A DNA stretch of 64,000 nt, from contig CAYVFC010000017.1 of NCBI GenBank assembly GCA_964450715.1, positions 21,518 through 85,517 of the forward strand. Direction: 5' to 3'. How positions within the stretch are numbered: the stretch's first letter is position 1; every line of letters starts with the position of its first letter. A program made the position numbers and the translations under genes. Shown piece after piece: positions 34,601-42,636 of the stretch. Below the pieces are notes generated by a model. The model was not told the origin of the DNA, searched no databases, and saw nothing but the letters and a program-made list of their open reading frames with translations. The stretch comes from CAYVFC01 sp964450715 (lineage in GTDB: Bacteria > Myxococcota_A > Polyangia > Polyangiales > JAFGIB01).

Positions 34601-35373
34601 GGGATCTCGCTGTTCGTCGAAGAGGGGGCAGCGGCATCCTGTAACTGCTTCCTGAACAATACCTCGCGACCCCCCCCTTCCAGAGGCGGCCTGCCGGTCA
34701 GGGCCTCATAGAGCATGGCGCCAAAGGCGTACCAATCGCTGCTCGGCACGGCGGTCCCGGTGGCCGCCTGCTCGGGCGCCATGTACAAGGGGGTCCCCAC
34801 GATGTTGCCATCCGCCAGGGTCTGCCCCGCCCCCCCGGGCGCCTGGTCGCTGGCCAGACCGAAATCGAGTATCACCACCCGTCCCTCGGGCGTAAGCATC
34901 ACATTGGTAGGCTTCAGGTCCCGGTGCAGCTTGCCCGCCTCGTGAATCGCCTGGATACCGGCTGCAAGCTGGGCGAAGACCGACCGGATCCGCTGCTCAT
35001 CGAGCTGCACGTCAACGTGTTCGAATAGCGTGTTACCCGACAACAGCTCCATGGTAAAAAACCAGTGTTCCTGGTCGCAAAACAGCTCGTGCAACGCGAT
35101 CACGTTGGGATGCACCACGTCGGCCAGTGCTCGAAACTCCTGTTTTAACCGATAGATGCCCGCCGCATCCACCGAGGTGAGCATCTTGAGCGCGACCGCG
35201 GCGTCCCGCTCCCGGTCCACGGCCTTGTACACCACCCCCATGCCCCCGCTCCCCAGCAAGCGTTCGACGACGAAGCGCCCGCCCATCAGCGATTTCTGGG
35301 TGAACAGTACGGCCGGCTCTTGCAGGGCTTCCCTGAGCAACTGGTCGAACTGGCTACCGGCCCCGCTATTCAT
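31678..35373 (-). CDS. Ser/Thr kinase fused to AAA-type ATPase and TPR region
   Basis: This 1231-residue cytoplasmic protein has three parts. An N-terminal Hanks kinase (~31-290) has SGGMG, the VALK lysine, HRDLKPTN, DFG and MAPEQ, all intact. A STAND-type ATPase follows (~300-680) with Walker A GVSGVGKTALVE and Walker B LVLFVDDLQWSD. The C-terminal ~500 residues are alpha-helical TPR-like repeats (AEGAPPEQELELRQLAANEW, ALGKKATDPESQAHVQFATG). This kinase-ATPase-TPR plan is common in Myxococcota and is taken to be a signal-integrating regulator that phosphorylates transcription factors. It faces the sigma factor gene end to end. No transmembrane helix is present. Confidence 0.9.
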   Translation of the reverse strand: MNSGAGSQFDQLLREALQEPAVLFTQKSLMGGRFVVERLLGSGGMGVVYKAVDRERDAAVALKMLTSVDAAGIYRLKQEFRALADVVHPNVIALHELFCDQEHWFFTMELLSGNTLFEHVDVQLDEQRIRSVFAQLAAGIQAIHEAGKLHRDLKPTNVMLTPEGRVVILDFGLASDQAPGGAGQTLADGNIVGTPLYMAPEQAATGTAVPSSDWYAFGAMLYEALTGRPPLEGGGREVLFRKQLQDAAAPSSTNSEIPADLDRLCVALLQRDPGARPGPQQIRQVLGSATTTGTQDLAVQSEATPFVGRSAELEALREAFSATDRGRPIAVFVSGVSGVGKTALVETFLDRLRREGRGVVLGGRCYQYESVPYKACDSLVDALSRYLKRLPPERAANLLPRQVQAIARLFPALRRLDFIRRLRQRYPLPPEPTELRRVAFDAFKELLVNIAVQEPLVLFVDDLQWSDLDGAKLLSSVFSRPDPPPLLLIGAYRSDEADTSPGLASLRNRINELDAAEVREIALGELDREDSQRLARDLLPAALRDLAAQIAEEARGSPFFITELSRFASRAQPSREPVSLRDAIQNRLSLLEDNEQEVLEAICVSARPLEPGRLREVIDRNDIEPELRRLQSERLIRYVASDGASGIRAYHDRIDESVIARMGASRLAFWHRRLAGSLQSEDGADLIALTEHLRGAGEGPAAGACAGRAADHALGTLAFENAARLYRLALELNPGSRDDQRELQIRLGTALASAGRGVEAAQAFMQAAEGAPPEQELELRQLAANEWITTGHMTEGMRELDRVLRTVGLKLHTHPITSIFNLVLNRIRLIAHGLKFEERPASELSGKELLELRACMTVAKGLCYANAIEAAAFSSRFLWRALRSGMVPQIIIGLATEAMYYAAEGVFHRSRVERYLALARQLGKKATDPESQAHVQFATGIAAYMLGEMAKAESHLERAKKIYMDKCSGVAWFLSITRNILGITYFNLGRLQELRSQWDNWIKYGQERDDLNLLIFQRVATAGVYRYLAVDQVEQAREQIAQGMEKWPGRGFDVIRWVADISELVIETYLGNRQRAFEIARHIWKRLSWSRLYYSQFMRVHARLYLANAALGVAPTARDRKPFLKIARRQAKKVVREKFPMADPWLLYIDGCVSHLEGDEQKAVALLRDAATAFDRKQFQLYAAATRRQLGRLLGGEEGRALVVAADETLTREGIVRPERFAAVLAPGFPD

Positions 35374-35576
35374 TCGCCTCCGTGTCGATCTCCGACAATA
35401 CCGAAGTCCGCGCTTCCGAGCAACGGACCCGTAGAGACCGGCGCCGATATCGGGCGTGGTTTCGGCGTGTTAGCGGCCGGCGCCGCGCCGCATACCCGCG
35501 ACCGCGGCGGCCGCGCTTGCTGCGTTCGCATCGAGTATCACTGGATCGCTTCTACTTTGCCATCGTCTCAGGGGGC

Positions 35577-35753
35577 GCGCGGGAAGGCCGGAGCCGGTCG
35601 GCGGGGGTCGCGCGGCTTGCATTGTCCGGCCCTGGAGGCTCTTGCTCTGCCGGACGCAAGCCGCGCTCAACCCTCGTGCCAACCCGAGGTCTCGGTAGCT
35701 GGGCGGGTTGGCACGAGGGTAGCCCCCGCCGACCGGCTCCGGCCTTCCCGCGC
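35577..35753. repeat. Three-way-junction palindromic element
   Basis: The outer arms 35577-35607 and 35723-35753 are perfect 31-bp inverted repeats. They enclose two more hairpins: one with perfect arms 35611-35620 and 35656-35665, extended by 35624-35630 and 35649-35655, and one with perfect 17-bp arms 35670-35686 and 35704-35720. The whole 177 bp can therefore fold into a stem with two branches. All pairings are without mismatch. It has no open frame of its own. It may be a mobile palindromic element or a structured RNA or DNA site. Confidence 0.7.
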
Positions 35754-35861
35754 CCGGCCAGCGCTCCGCAATTGGCGAAAGAAACGATCGTTTCAATAAG
35801 GTACGAGAGAGCCCAGCCGCCTACGCTCGCGGCGCCTTTCGGAGCGCGGCATACGGATCGG

Positions 35862-36027
35862 CTAGAAGTGGTTTCGAAACCCCCGGACCGAGTATTTCGG
35901 AGCGCGGCGGCCCCAGCTGCAAAGCGCGACGACGAGCAATAGCGGGGCTATTTCGAGCAGGAGCAACGCAGCAGATGGGGCCGCCCCGCCCGAAAGACGA
36001 CGGGAGGGGTTTTGAAACCACTTCTAG
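35862..36027. repeat. Long imperfect palindrome (REP/MITE-like)
   Basis: The ends 35862-35883 and 36006-36027 are 22-bp inverted repeats with one mismatch (core CTAGAAGTGGTTTC). Inside, 35906-35920 and 35971-35985 pair at 14 of 15 positions, and a small hairpin (arms 35938-35943 and 35947-35952) lies in the centre. The element ends ~130 bp before the methyltransferase start. It encodes no protein. It is not related in sequence to the element at 35577 or at 12251. Confidence 0.65.
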
Positions 36028-36157
36028 GTTTTTCCTAACATTCCTCCGCACCCCACTCTTAACCATCAGGGGGGATGTCTCTCGGAGGCGTCCCTACTCC
36101 CAGCCGGAAATCCGCAATTCCTATAGGCGCCTCTTCGAGGTCGAGCACGTGCAACCG

Positions 36158-37294
36158 ATGGCAATTACCGCTTCTCTAGCTGCCAAAGCCTCCGAAGGGT
36201 CGGCCGCGGCGTACCGCGCCGGCGCTTGCTGGCCGTCGATCTCCGAACGAAGGGCTTTGGCGCTCGAGGAGTACTACTCGGAGCCCGAGGCCGAGCGGCT
36301 GGAACGTATCGCCTGTCCGTGCTGCGGAAACGACGACGCATCGCCCTACCTCTCTTCTCGCGACCGCCTCTTCGGCCGGCCCGGCACCTACCGAGTCGTT
36401 CGCTGCCGACCATGCGGAATGTTCTATACCAATCCGCGTCCCACCCTGGCGGCGCTCGGACGCCACTACCCGAGCGACTATTTTTGTTACGAGGTTCCGG
36501 AAAACCTCAAGGGGATAAGACGGTTCATTCTGGGCGGAGCGATCCGCCGGCTCGCCGATCGAAGATTGCGAATGATCGAACAGGTCACCGGCAAGGTGGC
36601 GTCGATCTCGCGCGTTTGCGACGTCGGGTGCAGCTACGGAGAGCTTCTCGATGCGCTGAAGAAGCGCCGCGAGTGCTCCGTGGTCGGCGTGGATTTCAAT
36701 CCTACTATGGTCGACCATTGCGAGCGGCGCGGGGTACCGGCCGTCTCCGGAACGCTGGTCGATGCCGCGTTCGAGGAGCAGAGCTTCGACTTGGTCACCA
36801 TGACCGAGTACCTGGAACACGAAAGAAACCCGGGGGAGGTCCTGGAGGAATGTTTCAGGATCACCAAGCCAAGCGGGTATCTCGCCATCGAAGTCCCGCG
36901 CATATCGGCCTCGGGCGCGCGTTTATTCGGTAAATACTGGTCTCAACTCGACCTGCCCCGCCATCTGATGTTCTTCACCGAGACGACGCTCGACCGAATG
37001 CTGCGGGAGGCCGGCTACGAAATCGTGAGCGTTCGCCCGGCGCTAGGTTCTATCGGGATGAGCTTACTACACCTGTTCGGCTACGAGCGCATCGGGAGGA
37101 TGACGAGCAGAGACCTGGTGGCGGCGGTTCTGGCGACCATTCCGCTGCTGCCGTTCGTACCTTTCTTGCCCGAGTTCATGTTCGTGGTGGCGCGCGCCGT
37201 GAGCCGGCCGCGGCTCCCTTCGAGGCTATGCCTTCCCCGCGCGTCTGTCGCGGTTCCTCTTCGAAAGGGACATCGCCGAGCGCGAGCGGCGTGA
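36158..37294 (+). CDS. Zinc-ribbon class I methyltransferase
   Basis: The 378-residue protein has a zinc ribbon (CPCCGNDD and CRPCGMFYTNPRP) at ~55-100 and a SAM-binding domain with VCDVGCSYGELLDAL and an LVTMTEYLEHERNPGEVL segment. The last ~80 residues include a hydrophobic helix (VLATIPLLPFVPFLPEFMFVV), perhaps a membrane contact. The same architecture (zinc ribbon, then methyltransferase) forms the C-terminal half of the fusion protein at 46045-47697. It probably methylates a sugar or lipid-linked intermediate. The start at ATG 36158 is chosen for its distance before the conserved part; there is no strong ribosome binding site. The Arg-rich end of the frame may be a read-through tail. Confidence 0.75.
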   Translation: MAITASLAAKASEGSAAAYRAGACWPSISERRALALEEYYSEPEAERLERIACPCCGNDDASPYLSSRDRLFGRPGTYRVVRCRPCGMFYTNPRPTLAALGRHYPSDYFCYEVPENLKGIRRFILGGAIRRLADRRLRMIEQVTGKVASISRVCDVGCSYGELLDALKKRRECSVVGVDFNPTMVDHCERRGVPAVSGTLVDAAFEEQSFDLVTMTEYLEHERNPGEVLEECFRITKPSGYLAIEVPRISASGARLFGKYWSQLDLPRHLMFFTETTLDRMLREAGYEIVSVRPALGSIGMSLLHLFGYERIGRMTSRDLVAAVLATIPLLPFVPFLPEFMFVVARAVSRPRLPSRLCLPRASVAVPLRKGHRRARAA

Positions 37295-37305
37295 GAATTT
37301 TCCGA

Positions 37306-37650
37306 TCAGGGACCGACAGGGACGGGCCAGCCGTCGTCGTCCCAGACCAGCTCGGCGACGCGTAGCTCGTTCCGGTTATCGGGGCCGGGATAGGCGTGGT
37401 AGACAACGCTCCCCGGTCCTGCCAGCTTCCGAAAGCTAGCGAAGCGCGCGTAGCGTGTCCGATGCAGGACTGGTTTCCTCCGAAACCGGAGGCCGAGTAG
37501 TAGAGATGGTACTGGCCATCCAGGAAGACGATGTCCGGCGCCCAGAAGTCGCTGGTGCCCGGCCACTCGGGGATATCTAATCCCCAGACTGTCCCGGCTA
37601 AGGATGCTGAGATAAAACGTCGCTGATAGCGATCCACTTCGCTCCGGGGT
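37306..37650 (-). pseudogene. Decayed GH43 arabinanase-like gene
   Basis: Two parts of a GH43 enzyme lie in different reading frames. In one frame, upstream on the minus strand (~37650-37430), is WGLDIPEWPGTSDFWAPDI followed by DGQYHLYYSASGFGGNQSC, which is the blade with the catalytic Asp of GH43 arabinanases. In another frame (~37425-37306) is the family's C-terminal end, VVYHAYPGP and WDDDGWPVPVGP, then a stop. The ~150 residues that should lie between them, with the acid Glu, are missing. The gene has thus lost its middle and shifted frame, and cannot make an active enzyme. It fits an earlier, wider hemicellulose or pectin gene set in this genome. Confidence 0.75.
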
Positions 37651-37740
37651 TCGTATATCTCGGCTCCTTTCGTAAAACGAATCGCCGCGGCTCTGGCTAC
37701 GGCCGTCACAACGGAGCCGGCGTCCTCCGCCTCCGTTTCC

Positions 37741-38100
37741 CTAGCCCGCCGGAGCAGCGCCCGTAATCTCAACCTCGTAGTCCAGGCCGACGTTTTCCGG
37801 ATCGCCGACGTACTGGGGATCATACATGTAGAGCGTATCCGGAGTATTGACCACCACCAGGCTCGCTTCCTCGTCCGCTCCAATGGTCGCCTGGCCCGAT
37901 CCCTCAGGCAGGTCCAGGTAGCGCACGAAACCCTGGTTCGACCTGATGGCCAGGGTCGCCGTCAGGTTACTTTCCGGCAGCCCATTGCCCAGGTTCGTGA
38001 CCTGTACGGTGACATTTCCGTCGCCCGTAACTTGGCTAGAGAGAATATCGAGATAACTAATGGCTACTGATAGATGGTGGAATGCCGGTCCGCGATCGGG
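37741..38100 (-). pseudogene. Beta-sandwich domain fragment without a start
   Basis: A frame of 119 residues opens directly after a stop at 38101-38103 and has no ATG or GTG until the inner GTG at 37926. It reads like a CARDB-type or similar beta-sandwich (VTGDGNVTVQVTNLGNG, then TATLAIRSNQGFVRYLDLPE, GADEEASLVVVNTP). It lies just after the VWA gene, in a different frame from it. It is probably the 3' remnant of an exported protein, whose 5' end was lost; a small gene with an unusual start codon cannot be ruled out. Confidence 0.45.
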
Positions 38101-38104
38101 TCAG

Positions 38105-39424
38105 TCAGTCGATGACGATGGTGTCGCAGCCCAGCAGGATATCGATGCGTGCCGCGACCTCGGCCCGGATCATCTCGCAGGTATCGGGGCAGACGATGAT
38201 CTTGGTGGGGTCGTCCTCGTTGTCGTAGTGCCAGGCCTCGGCCTTACCCTCGCAGGCTTCCAGAGAATCGACGTAGGGTACGATCCGCTCACCGGCGTTC
38301 TCGCCGGTGGTCGTGAACTGGAAGTTGACCTTTTCGCGGTTGAAGAGCTGGCCATCGGGAGGTTCGGGAATCGTCCACTCGCATTCCACGATCTGCTGCT
38401 GCAACTCGGTGACCTTCTGCAGCTCGGTGACGGTATCGCGTATGGCGTTCAACGCTTCCACCAGACCAGCGCCGCTGGTCGTGCTCACGTCGCAGGCCCA
38501 GGTGGCCTCGGCGTCGGCCGGCGTACAGTCGGCGTTGCTCTTCTGTCCGACCATCTCCAGAAAGGTGAAGTTGGCGCCCGCCATGCCGATGGGAAAGGTC
38601 CTGACGCCGCTGTTCGCATAGGCGGTGCCCGCGATGTCCGAGACCAGATTGATGTCGATGTTCGGGCACTGGATGATGACGTTTTCCGGCTGCCCGTCAG
38701 TTACCAGCACCACCACGCAGTCCTCGCCCTCCGGATTGGCAACCGCGTCCTGCTTGTAGTTGGCGCAGAACTGGGTTGCGCCGTTCAATGCCCCTTCCAT
38801 CGGGGTCCCGGTGCCGGCCGGGGCGATGCCGGAGTTGAACAGATAGTTGCTGATGTTAACCGCGTGGTCCGGCAACCGTCCCATGGGAACGATGGGCTCG
38901 TTGTAGCCGGTGCCGCTGCAATCGGCCGCAAAGACGACTCCCGCTTGCGGGTCGTTGGCGTCCAGCGGAAAGACCTCCAGCGCGACATCGAGACCGGCGG
39001 AGTTCGGGTCGTTGACGAAGGTATCGATAGCGGTGATCGCGGGCGTCCACCGCTCGGGCGGATAGGTCATGGACAAGGAGGTGTCCAGCATGATGTACAG
39101 GGCGATCGGCTTTGCCTTGACGACCTCCACCAGGACCTCGGTCTCCACGTTCTCGCCCACCGAGGTGACCGCCTGGCAGGGTGTGGCACCGTCCAGCAGA
39201 TCGCCGGCATCTACCTCGGGTGGGTGCCATTCGTTGTACTCCCACTCAGTGGTGCCCCCGGCGCCGGATACGGGCGGTTGTCCGCCAATGCCGCCCTGCG
39301 CCTGGGGCCCGGGCGGTGGAGGCTCACCGCTAGTGTCAGGCTCCACCTCGCAGCCGGCGCTCCACGCGAGCAATGCGACCAGCAAACCAAACCACAGGAA
39401 AAAGCGCGCTATCCGATTATCCAT
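38105..39424 (-). CDS. VWA-domain lipoprotein
   Basis: ATG 39424 gives a lipoprotein signal (FFLWFGLLVALLAWSAGC). After a short Pro/Gly linker a von Willebrand factor A domain spans ~110-330 with the metal-binding MIDAS motif DTSLSM, the Thr region GTGTPMEGAL and VVVLVTDGQPEN. It contains many Cys (at least ten) in the second half (CPNIDINLVSD, CTPADAEATWACDV), which would be disulfide-bonded outside the cell. A surface adhesion or complex-forming role is likely. The end, CDTIVID, is 4 bp before the beta-sandwich fragment downstream. A longer N-terminus to 39490 is unlikely, since the signal peptide starts at 39424. Confidence 0.85.
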   Translation of the reverse strand: MDNRIARFFLWFGLLVALLAWSAGCEVEPDTSGEPPPPGPQAQGGIGGQPPVSGAGGTTEWEYNEWHPPEVDAGDLLDGATPCQAVTSVGENVETEVLVEVVKAKPIALYIMLDTSLSMTYPPERWTPAITAIDTFVNDPNSAGLDVALEVFPLDANDPQAGVVFAADCSGTGYNEPIVPMGRLPDHAVNISNYLFNSGIAPAGTGTPMEGALNGATQFCANYKQDAVANPEGEDCVVVLVTDGQPENVIIQCPNIDINLVSDIAGTAYANSGVRTFPIGMAGANFTFLEMVGQKSNADCTPADAEATWACDVSTTSGAGLVEALNAIRDTVTELQKVTELQQQIVECEWTIPEPPDGQLFNREKVNFQFTTTGENAGERIVPYVDSLEACEGKAEAWHYDNEDDPTKIIVCPDTCEMIRAEVAARIDILLGCDTIVID

Positions 39425-39646
39425 GCGGGACCCCTTTGCGCATCGACTCCCAACTCTTGGGTAGTTCGAAGTCCCACACATTTCTAGCAAGTCGATGATC
39501 CAAAACCGCCAAAAAACGACCCTGCGCAGTCGATATCATCCCGTGGGGCCACGACCGCTCGATAATTGGCCGGAAATGAGAAAACGGCTCTCGGCATGTC
39601 TACCGATATCGGGACAAGCCGGTATGCGGCCCGCGGGGTGCTTATC

Positions 39647-40324
39647 CTACTGGGCGTAGGGAATGACGCAGGTCTGGCACCCCAGGCCGTTATTGCAGGT
39701 TCGGCACAGCTCGGGGTTGAAGATCCACATGTCGAAGATATCGAAACAGAGCAGTTTGAGATCGGCGCAAGGGGCGTAGGGGTCGATACCTCCGGTACCG
39801 CCGGTGCCGCTCATTCCAGCGGTGCCGCCAATTCCGCCCGCGCCGCCGATTCCGCCGGTTCCGCCCGAGGCACCCGCTCCACTGACGCCTCCCGTACCAG
39901 CAACCGCTCCGGCGCTACCACCGGTGCCGCCGGACGTGCCGGCACCGCCCGTACCGCCGGTTCCGCCCGCGCCCGCACTCGCCCCCGCGCTGCCTCCGGC
40001 GCCCGCGTCCGCCCCCGCGGTCCCACCCGTGCCGGCCATCGCTCCCGCGCTACCCCCCTGGCCTGCTTGGCCCAGGTCATCGATCTCGCCCGCCGTTCCT
40101 CCCTCGCTGCCGGCAACTGCACCCGTACCGCCGACCGGTTCGTACATGCCCCCGGCCCCGCCGATTCCGCCGGTACCACCGACGGGTAGACCCGTTCCCG
40201 CGGTCGGGTCGTCGGTCATATTCCAGTAACCGTCCCTGTCCGGAGACTCGACGCAAGCGACGCAGAGCTGAACCGCGAGGAACACTAGACCGAACCGTAG
40301 AACCATCAAAACCGACCGACTCAT
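39647..40324 (-). CDS. Gly-rich surface lipoprotein
   Basis: The 225-residue protein has a signal peptide ending LCVAC, a long low-complexity linker of Gly/Ala/Thr (units such as GGTGG, AGAGG), and a C-terminal 40-residue piece with six Cys (PCADLKLLCFDIFD then LCRTCNNGLGCQTC). It is a short-headed, long-stalked lipoprotein of unknown role, of the same layout as its neighbours at 40562 and 41360. A purine-rich site (AAGGGAGC) precedes the ATG at 40324. The Cys pattern does not match the repeat of the neighbours. Confidence 0.75.
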   Translation of the reverse strand: MSRSVLMVLRFGLVFLAVQLCVACVESPDRDGYWNMTDDPTAGTGLPVGGTGGIGGAGGMYEPVGGTGAVAGSEGGTAGEIDDLGQAGQGGSAGAMAGTGGTAGADAGAGGSAGASAGAGGTGGTGGAGTSGGTGGSAGAVAGTGGVSGAGASGGTGGIGGAGGIGGTAGMSGTGGTGGIDPYAPCADLKLLCFDIFDMWIFNPELCRTCNNGLGCQTCVIPYAQ

Positions 40325-40561
40325 AAAAAAGCTCCCTTCGAAGAACCGATATTCATGCCCTCGGTCCTTGTCGATTAATAATTAATGAAGCGTAATTTAT
40401 AGTCGCAGGTCGTCCAGGACCCTTCTGGCCGATATAGTGGACTCCGGCGGCCAAATGGTGCGACGCATACACCCGCCCTACCGCCCCCCCCGAGACTGTT
40501 CCCGGGCGCGGTTCACCGGTACTATTGACAGGTGGAAGGCGAGGCTTTCCCGATCGAGAAC

Positions 40562-41305
40562 ATGAGACGATCGGCGGTAATCTCATTTTGCGTTCTCGTC
40601 GCGCTCTGGGCCTGCAGCCTGGATGCGGCCCCGCTGGGCGACCCGTGCTCGGTCGGAGACACCGAGCAGTGCAACTGCGACGACGGACGGCAAGGAGTGC
40701 GGCGCTGCACGGCCGGCGGCGGTTACGGCGAGTGCGACTGTTCGGACGGCAGCGGCGGCGCCGATAGCGGGACCGGAAACGGATCGGCGGGTACCGAGGG
40801 TGGAGGCGGTTCGGGTAGCGGCGGCTCGGCAGGAGGAACGGCAGGTGCCGCAGGTGAGGGAAGCGGCGGTGAGACCGGCGGTACAGGCGGCGTGAGCGGC
40901 GAGCCGGTGACCGGCGGAGCCGGCGCCGCGGGCAGCGCCGGTGACCTGGCCGGCTCGGGCGGTACGGGTGCAGACGGCGGTTCCGGGGGTACGGCCGGCA
41001 CGGCCGGCTCGAGCGGTGACGGAGGCAGCGGCGGCGACGCCGGAACCAGCGGCGTCGGGGGCGCGTCCGGAACCGGCGGCACCTCCGGCTGGGGCGGTTT
41101 CGGGGGGTACTCGGGATTCGGCGGTTTCGGAGGAACCAGCGGTTTCGGGGGAAGCGGCTCGCTCAACGATACCTGCCAGGAGCTAATGGATAGCTGCTGC
41201 TTTACGCTCTTCGTACCTCCGCTGATAGCCGCTTGCTCGGCTGTGGCCTACGCCAACAACGAAGGCAATTGCGAGCAGGCCATCGAGACCTATTGCGGCG
41301 GCTGA
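40562..41305 (+). CDS. Gly-rich lipoprotein with one CC-repeat head
   Basis: ATG 40562 gives a signal peptide with an ALWAC lipobox, then a small Cys module (CSVGDTEQCNCDDGRQG), a Gly-rich linker of ~125 residues and a 45-residue C-terminal head with the pattern CQELMDSCC...C..V......NCEQAIETYCGG. The same head appears four times in the protein encoded convergently at 41360-42433. It is probably a surface lipoprotein. Divergent from 39647-40324 across an AT-richer gap (40375-40405), which may hold the promoters for both. Confidence 0.75.
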   Translation: MRRSAVISFCVLVALWACSLDAAPLGDPCSVGDTEQCNCDDGRQGVRRCTAGGGYGECDCSDGSGGADSGTGNGSAGTEGGGGSGSGGSAGGTAGAAGEGSGGETGGTGGVSGEPVTGGAGAAGSAGDLAGSGGTGADGGSGGTAGTAGSSGDGGSGGDAGTSGVGGASGTGGTSGWGGFGGYSGFGGFGGTSGFGGSGSLNDTCQELMDSCCFTLFVPPLIAACSAVAYANNEGNCEQAIETYCGG

Positions 41306-41359
41306 AGTCGGGCGACCGGACCGAGCGGGGGGTCGCTTGCGGCGCCCGGTGAGCCTCGT

Positions 41360-42433
41360 TCAGCCGCAATAGGTACCGGCCGCCGTCTCGCAGACGGTGG
41401 CGTTGCCCGAGCCGGCCATCGCCTCGCACAGGCTCTGCTGCGGGCCGGGCGACAGCTCGTCACAGCATAGCATGAGCTCCTCGCAAGCCAGCGGGGTGCC
41501 GCCGTCCTGCGCCGTATTGCAGTACGTATCCTTGGACGCATCGCAGAGCAGCGAGCTGTTCTGCCCGGCCACTGCCTGGCAAGCGCTCTTCTGCGCCCCC
41601 TCGGCCAGCTCGTCGCAGCAGGCCATCAGCTCCTGGCACGACTGCTCCACCCCGCCGTCAGCCGTGCCGCAGTAGCCGTCATAGGCCAGGTCGCAGGCGA
41701 GCGCGTTGCCGCCGGAGACCACCGCCTCGCAACTGGTCTGCTCCTGGCCCTCGAGTGTGGCGCAGCACTCGTCCAGCTGGTCGCAACCGGTGGCCACGCC
41801 GCTGTCCGGTGGGTTGCAGTAGGTATCCATTACGGCGCTACAGACATCCGGATCCGGCCCGGAGGCGATGGCCTGGCAGGTCAGGCTGTCCGCCTGGCTC
41901 AGGTAGTCGGCATCGCAGCACGCGGAGAGCGCTTCGCAGGCTTCGCCGCCCGCGTCCATGCCGCCGTCGCCTCCGGAGCCCGCACCGCCGCTGCCGCCGC
42001 CTCCGGAGCCCGCAGCGCCGCTGCCGCCACCTCCGCTACCTGCCCCGCCGCTGCCGCCAGCGTCCACGCCGCTATCCATTCCGCTGTCGATTCCGCCGTC
42101 CACGCCGCTGTCGACCCCGGCATCCTGAACGCCCTCGCCGCCGGTTCCTCCGCTTCCGCCAGCTCCACCGGCTCCGCTCTCGCCGCCGGCCCCGCCGCTG
42201 CCGGCCTGGTCTTGGCCGGCCGAGCCTGCCGTGGATCCGGCCTCGCCGCCCCCGGAACCGCCTCCCGAGGTTCCGGACGCGCCTTCATCTGAATTGCCTC
42301 CGTCGAGAGCGGACGCATCCGCCACAAAGGTGGTTCCGCCAGAGTCGCACGCCTGAACAAGGACAAGAGCAGCAGAGATCGACAAAACAGCGGTAGGTCC
42401 GCAACGGTTTTCGCGGTTCGAGGTCCACGCCAT
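41360..42433 (-). CDS. Lipoprotein with four copies of a six-Cys CC-repeat
   Basis: ATG 42433 lies after a good GGAGGGAA site. The signal peptide ends LVQAC. A Gly/Ser/Asp linker (~30-160) leads to four tandem modules of ~49 residues (about 163-357), each of the form C..L..CC.......(8-12)..C.A......(6-9).C.....DTYC. Six Cys per module suggest three disulfides each. The arrangement is close to the single head in the neighbour at 40562. No known domain comes to mind. It looks like a surface-exposed, disulfide-rich adhesin or shield protein. It ends 54 bp from its convergent relative. Confidence 0.8.
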   Translation of the reverse strand: MAWTSNRENRCGPTAVLSISAALVLVQACDSGGTTFVADASALDGGNSDEGASGTSGGGSGGGEAGSTAGSAGQDQAGSGGAGGESGAGGAGGSGGTGGEGVQDAGVDSGVDGGIDSGMDSGVDAGGSGGAGSGGGGSGAAGSGGGGSGGAGSGGDGGMDAGGEACEALSACCDADYLSQADSLTCQAIASGPDPDVCSAVMDTYCNPPDSGVATGCDQLDECCATLEGQEQTSCEAVVSGGNALACDLAYDGYCGTADGGVEQSCQELMACCDELAEGAQKSACQAVAGQNSSLLCDASKDTYCNTAQDGGTPLACEELMLCCDELSPGPQQSLCEAMAGSGNATVCETAAGTYCG

Positions 42434-42636
42434 CTCTATTCCCTCCAGGGTTGCGGCCCGCGCGCGAGCCGTCCATCACCCGGTATCCGCCTCGATGCGT
42501 CGTCCGCCAAGGTCGGATCCCGGCCGCGGTCTCTCGTACCCAAGTGTGGACTCGGCGCCTCTTCGGACGGAAAAATACGCGGAGAAGGGCCGAACGTGCG
42601 TACGCCAAAAGCGGTTTCGGCTATCGGCGTTGACGC

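Larger units (their letters stand above)
35374..36157. other. Gene-poor stretch with two palindromic elements
   Basis: No supported gene lies here, although open frames occur because of high G+C. The stretch holds the structured element 35577-35753 and the palindrome 35862-36027, described separately. The region between the kinase gene start and 35577 should contain its promoter. Confidence 0.6.

Noticed and set aside
35382..35942. 186-codon plus frame before the methyltransferase
   Set aside because: It crosses both palindromic elements, whose complementarity explains the sequence, and has no domain or ribosome binding site.
38060..39487. Plus-strand frame of 475 codons opposite the VWA gene
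   Set aside because: The minus strand encodes a VWA domain with signal peptide and MIDAS motif; the plus frame has no recognisable motifs and is open because of high G+C in the third position.
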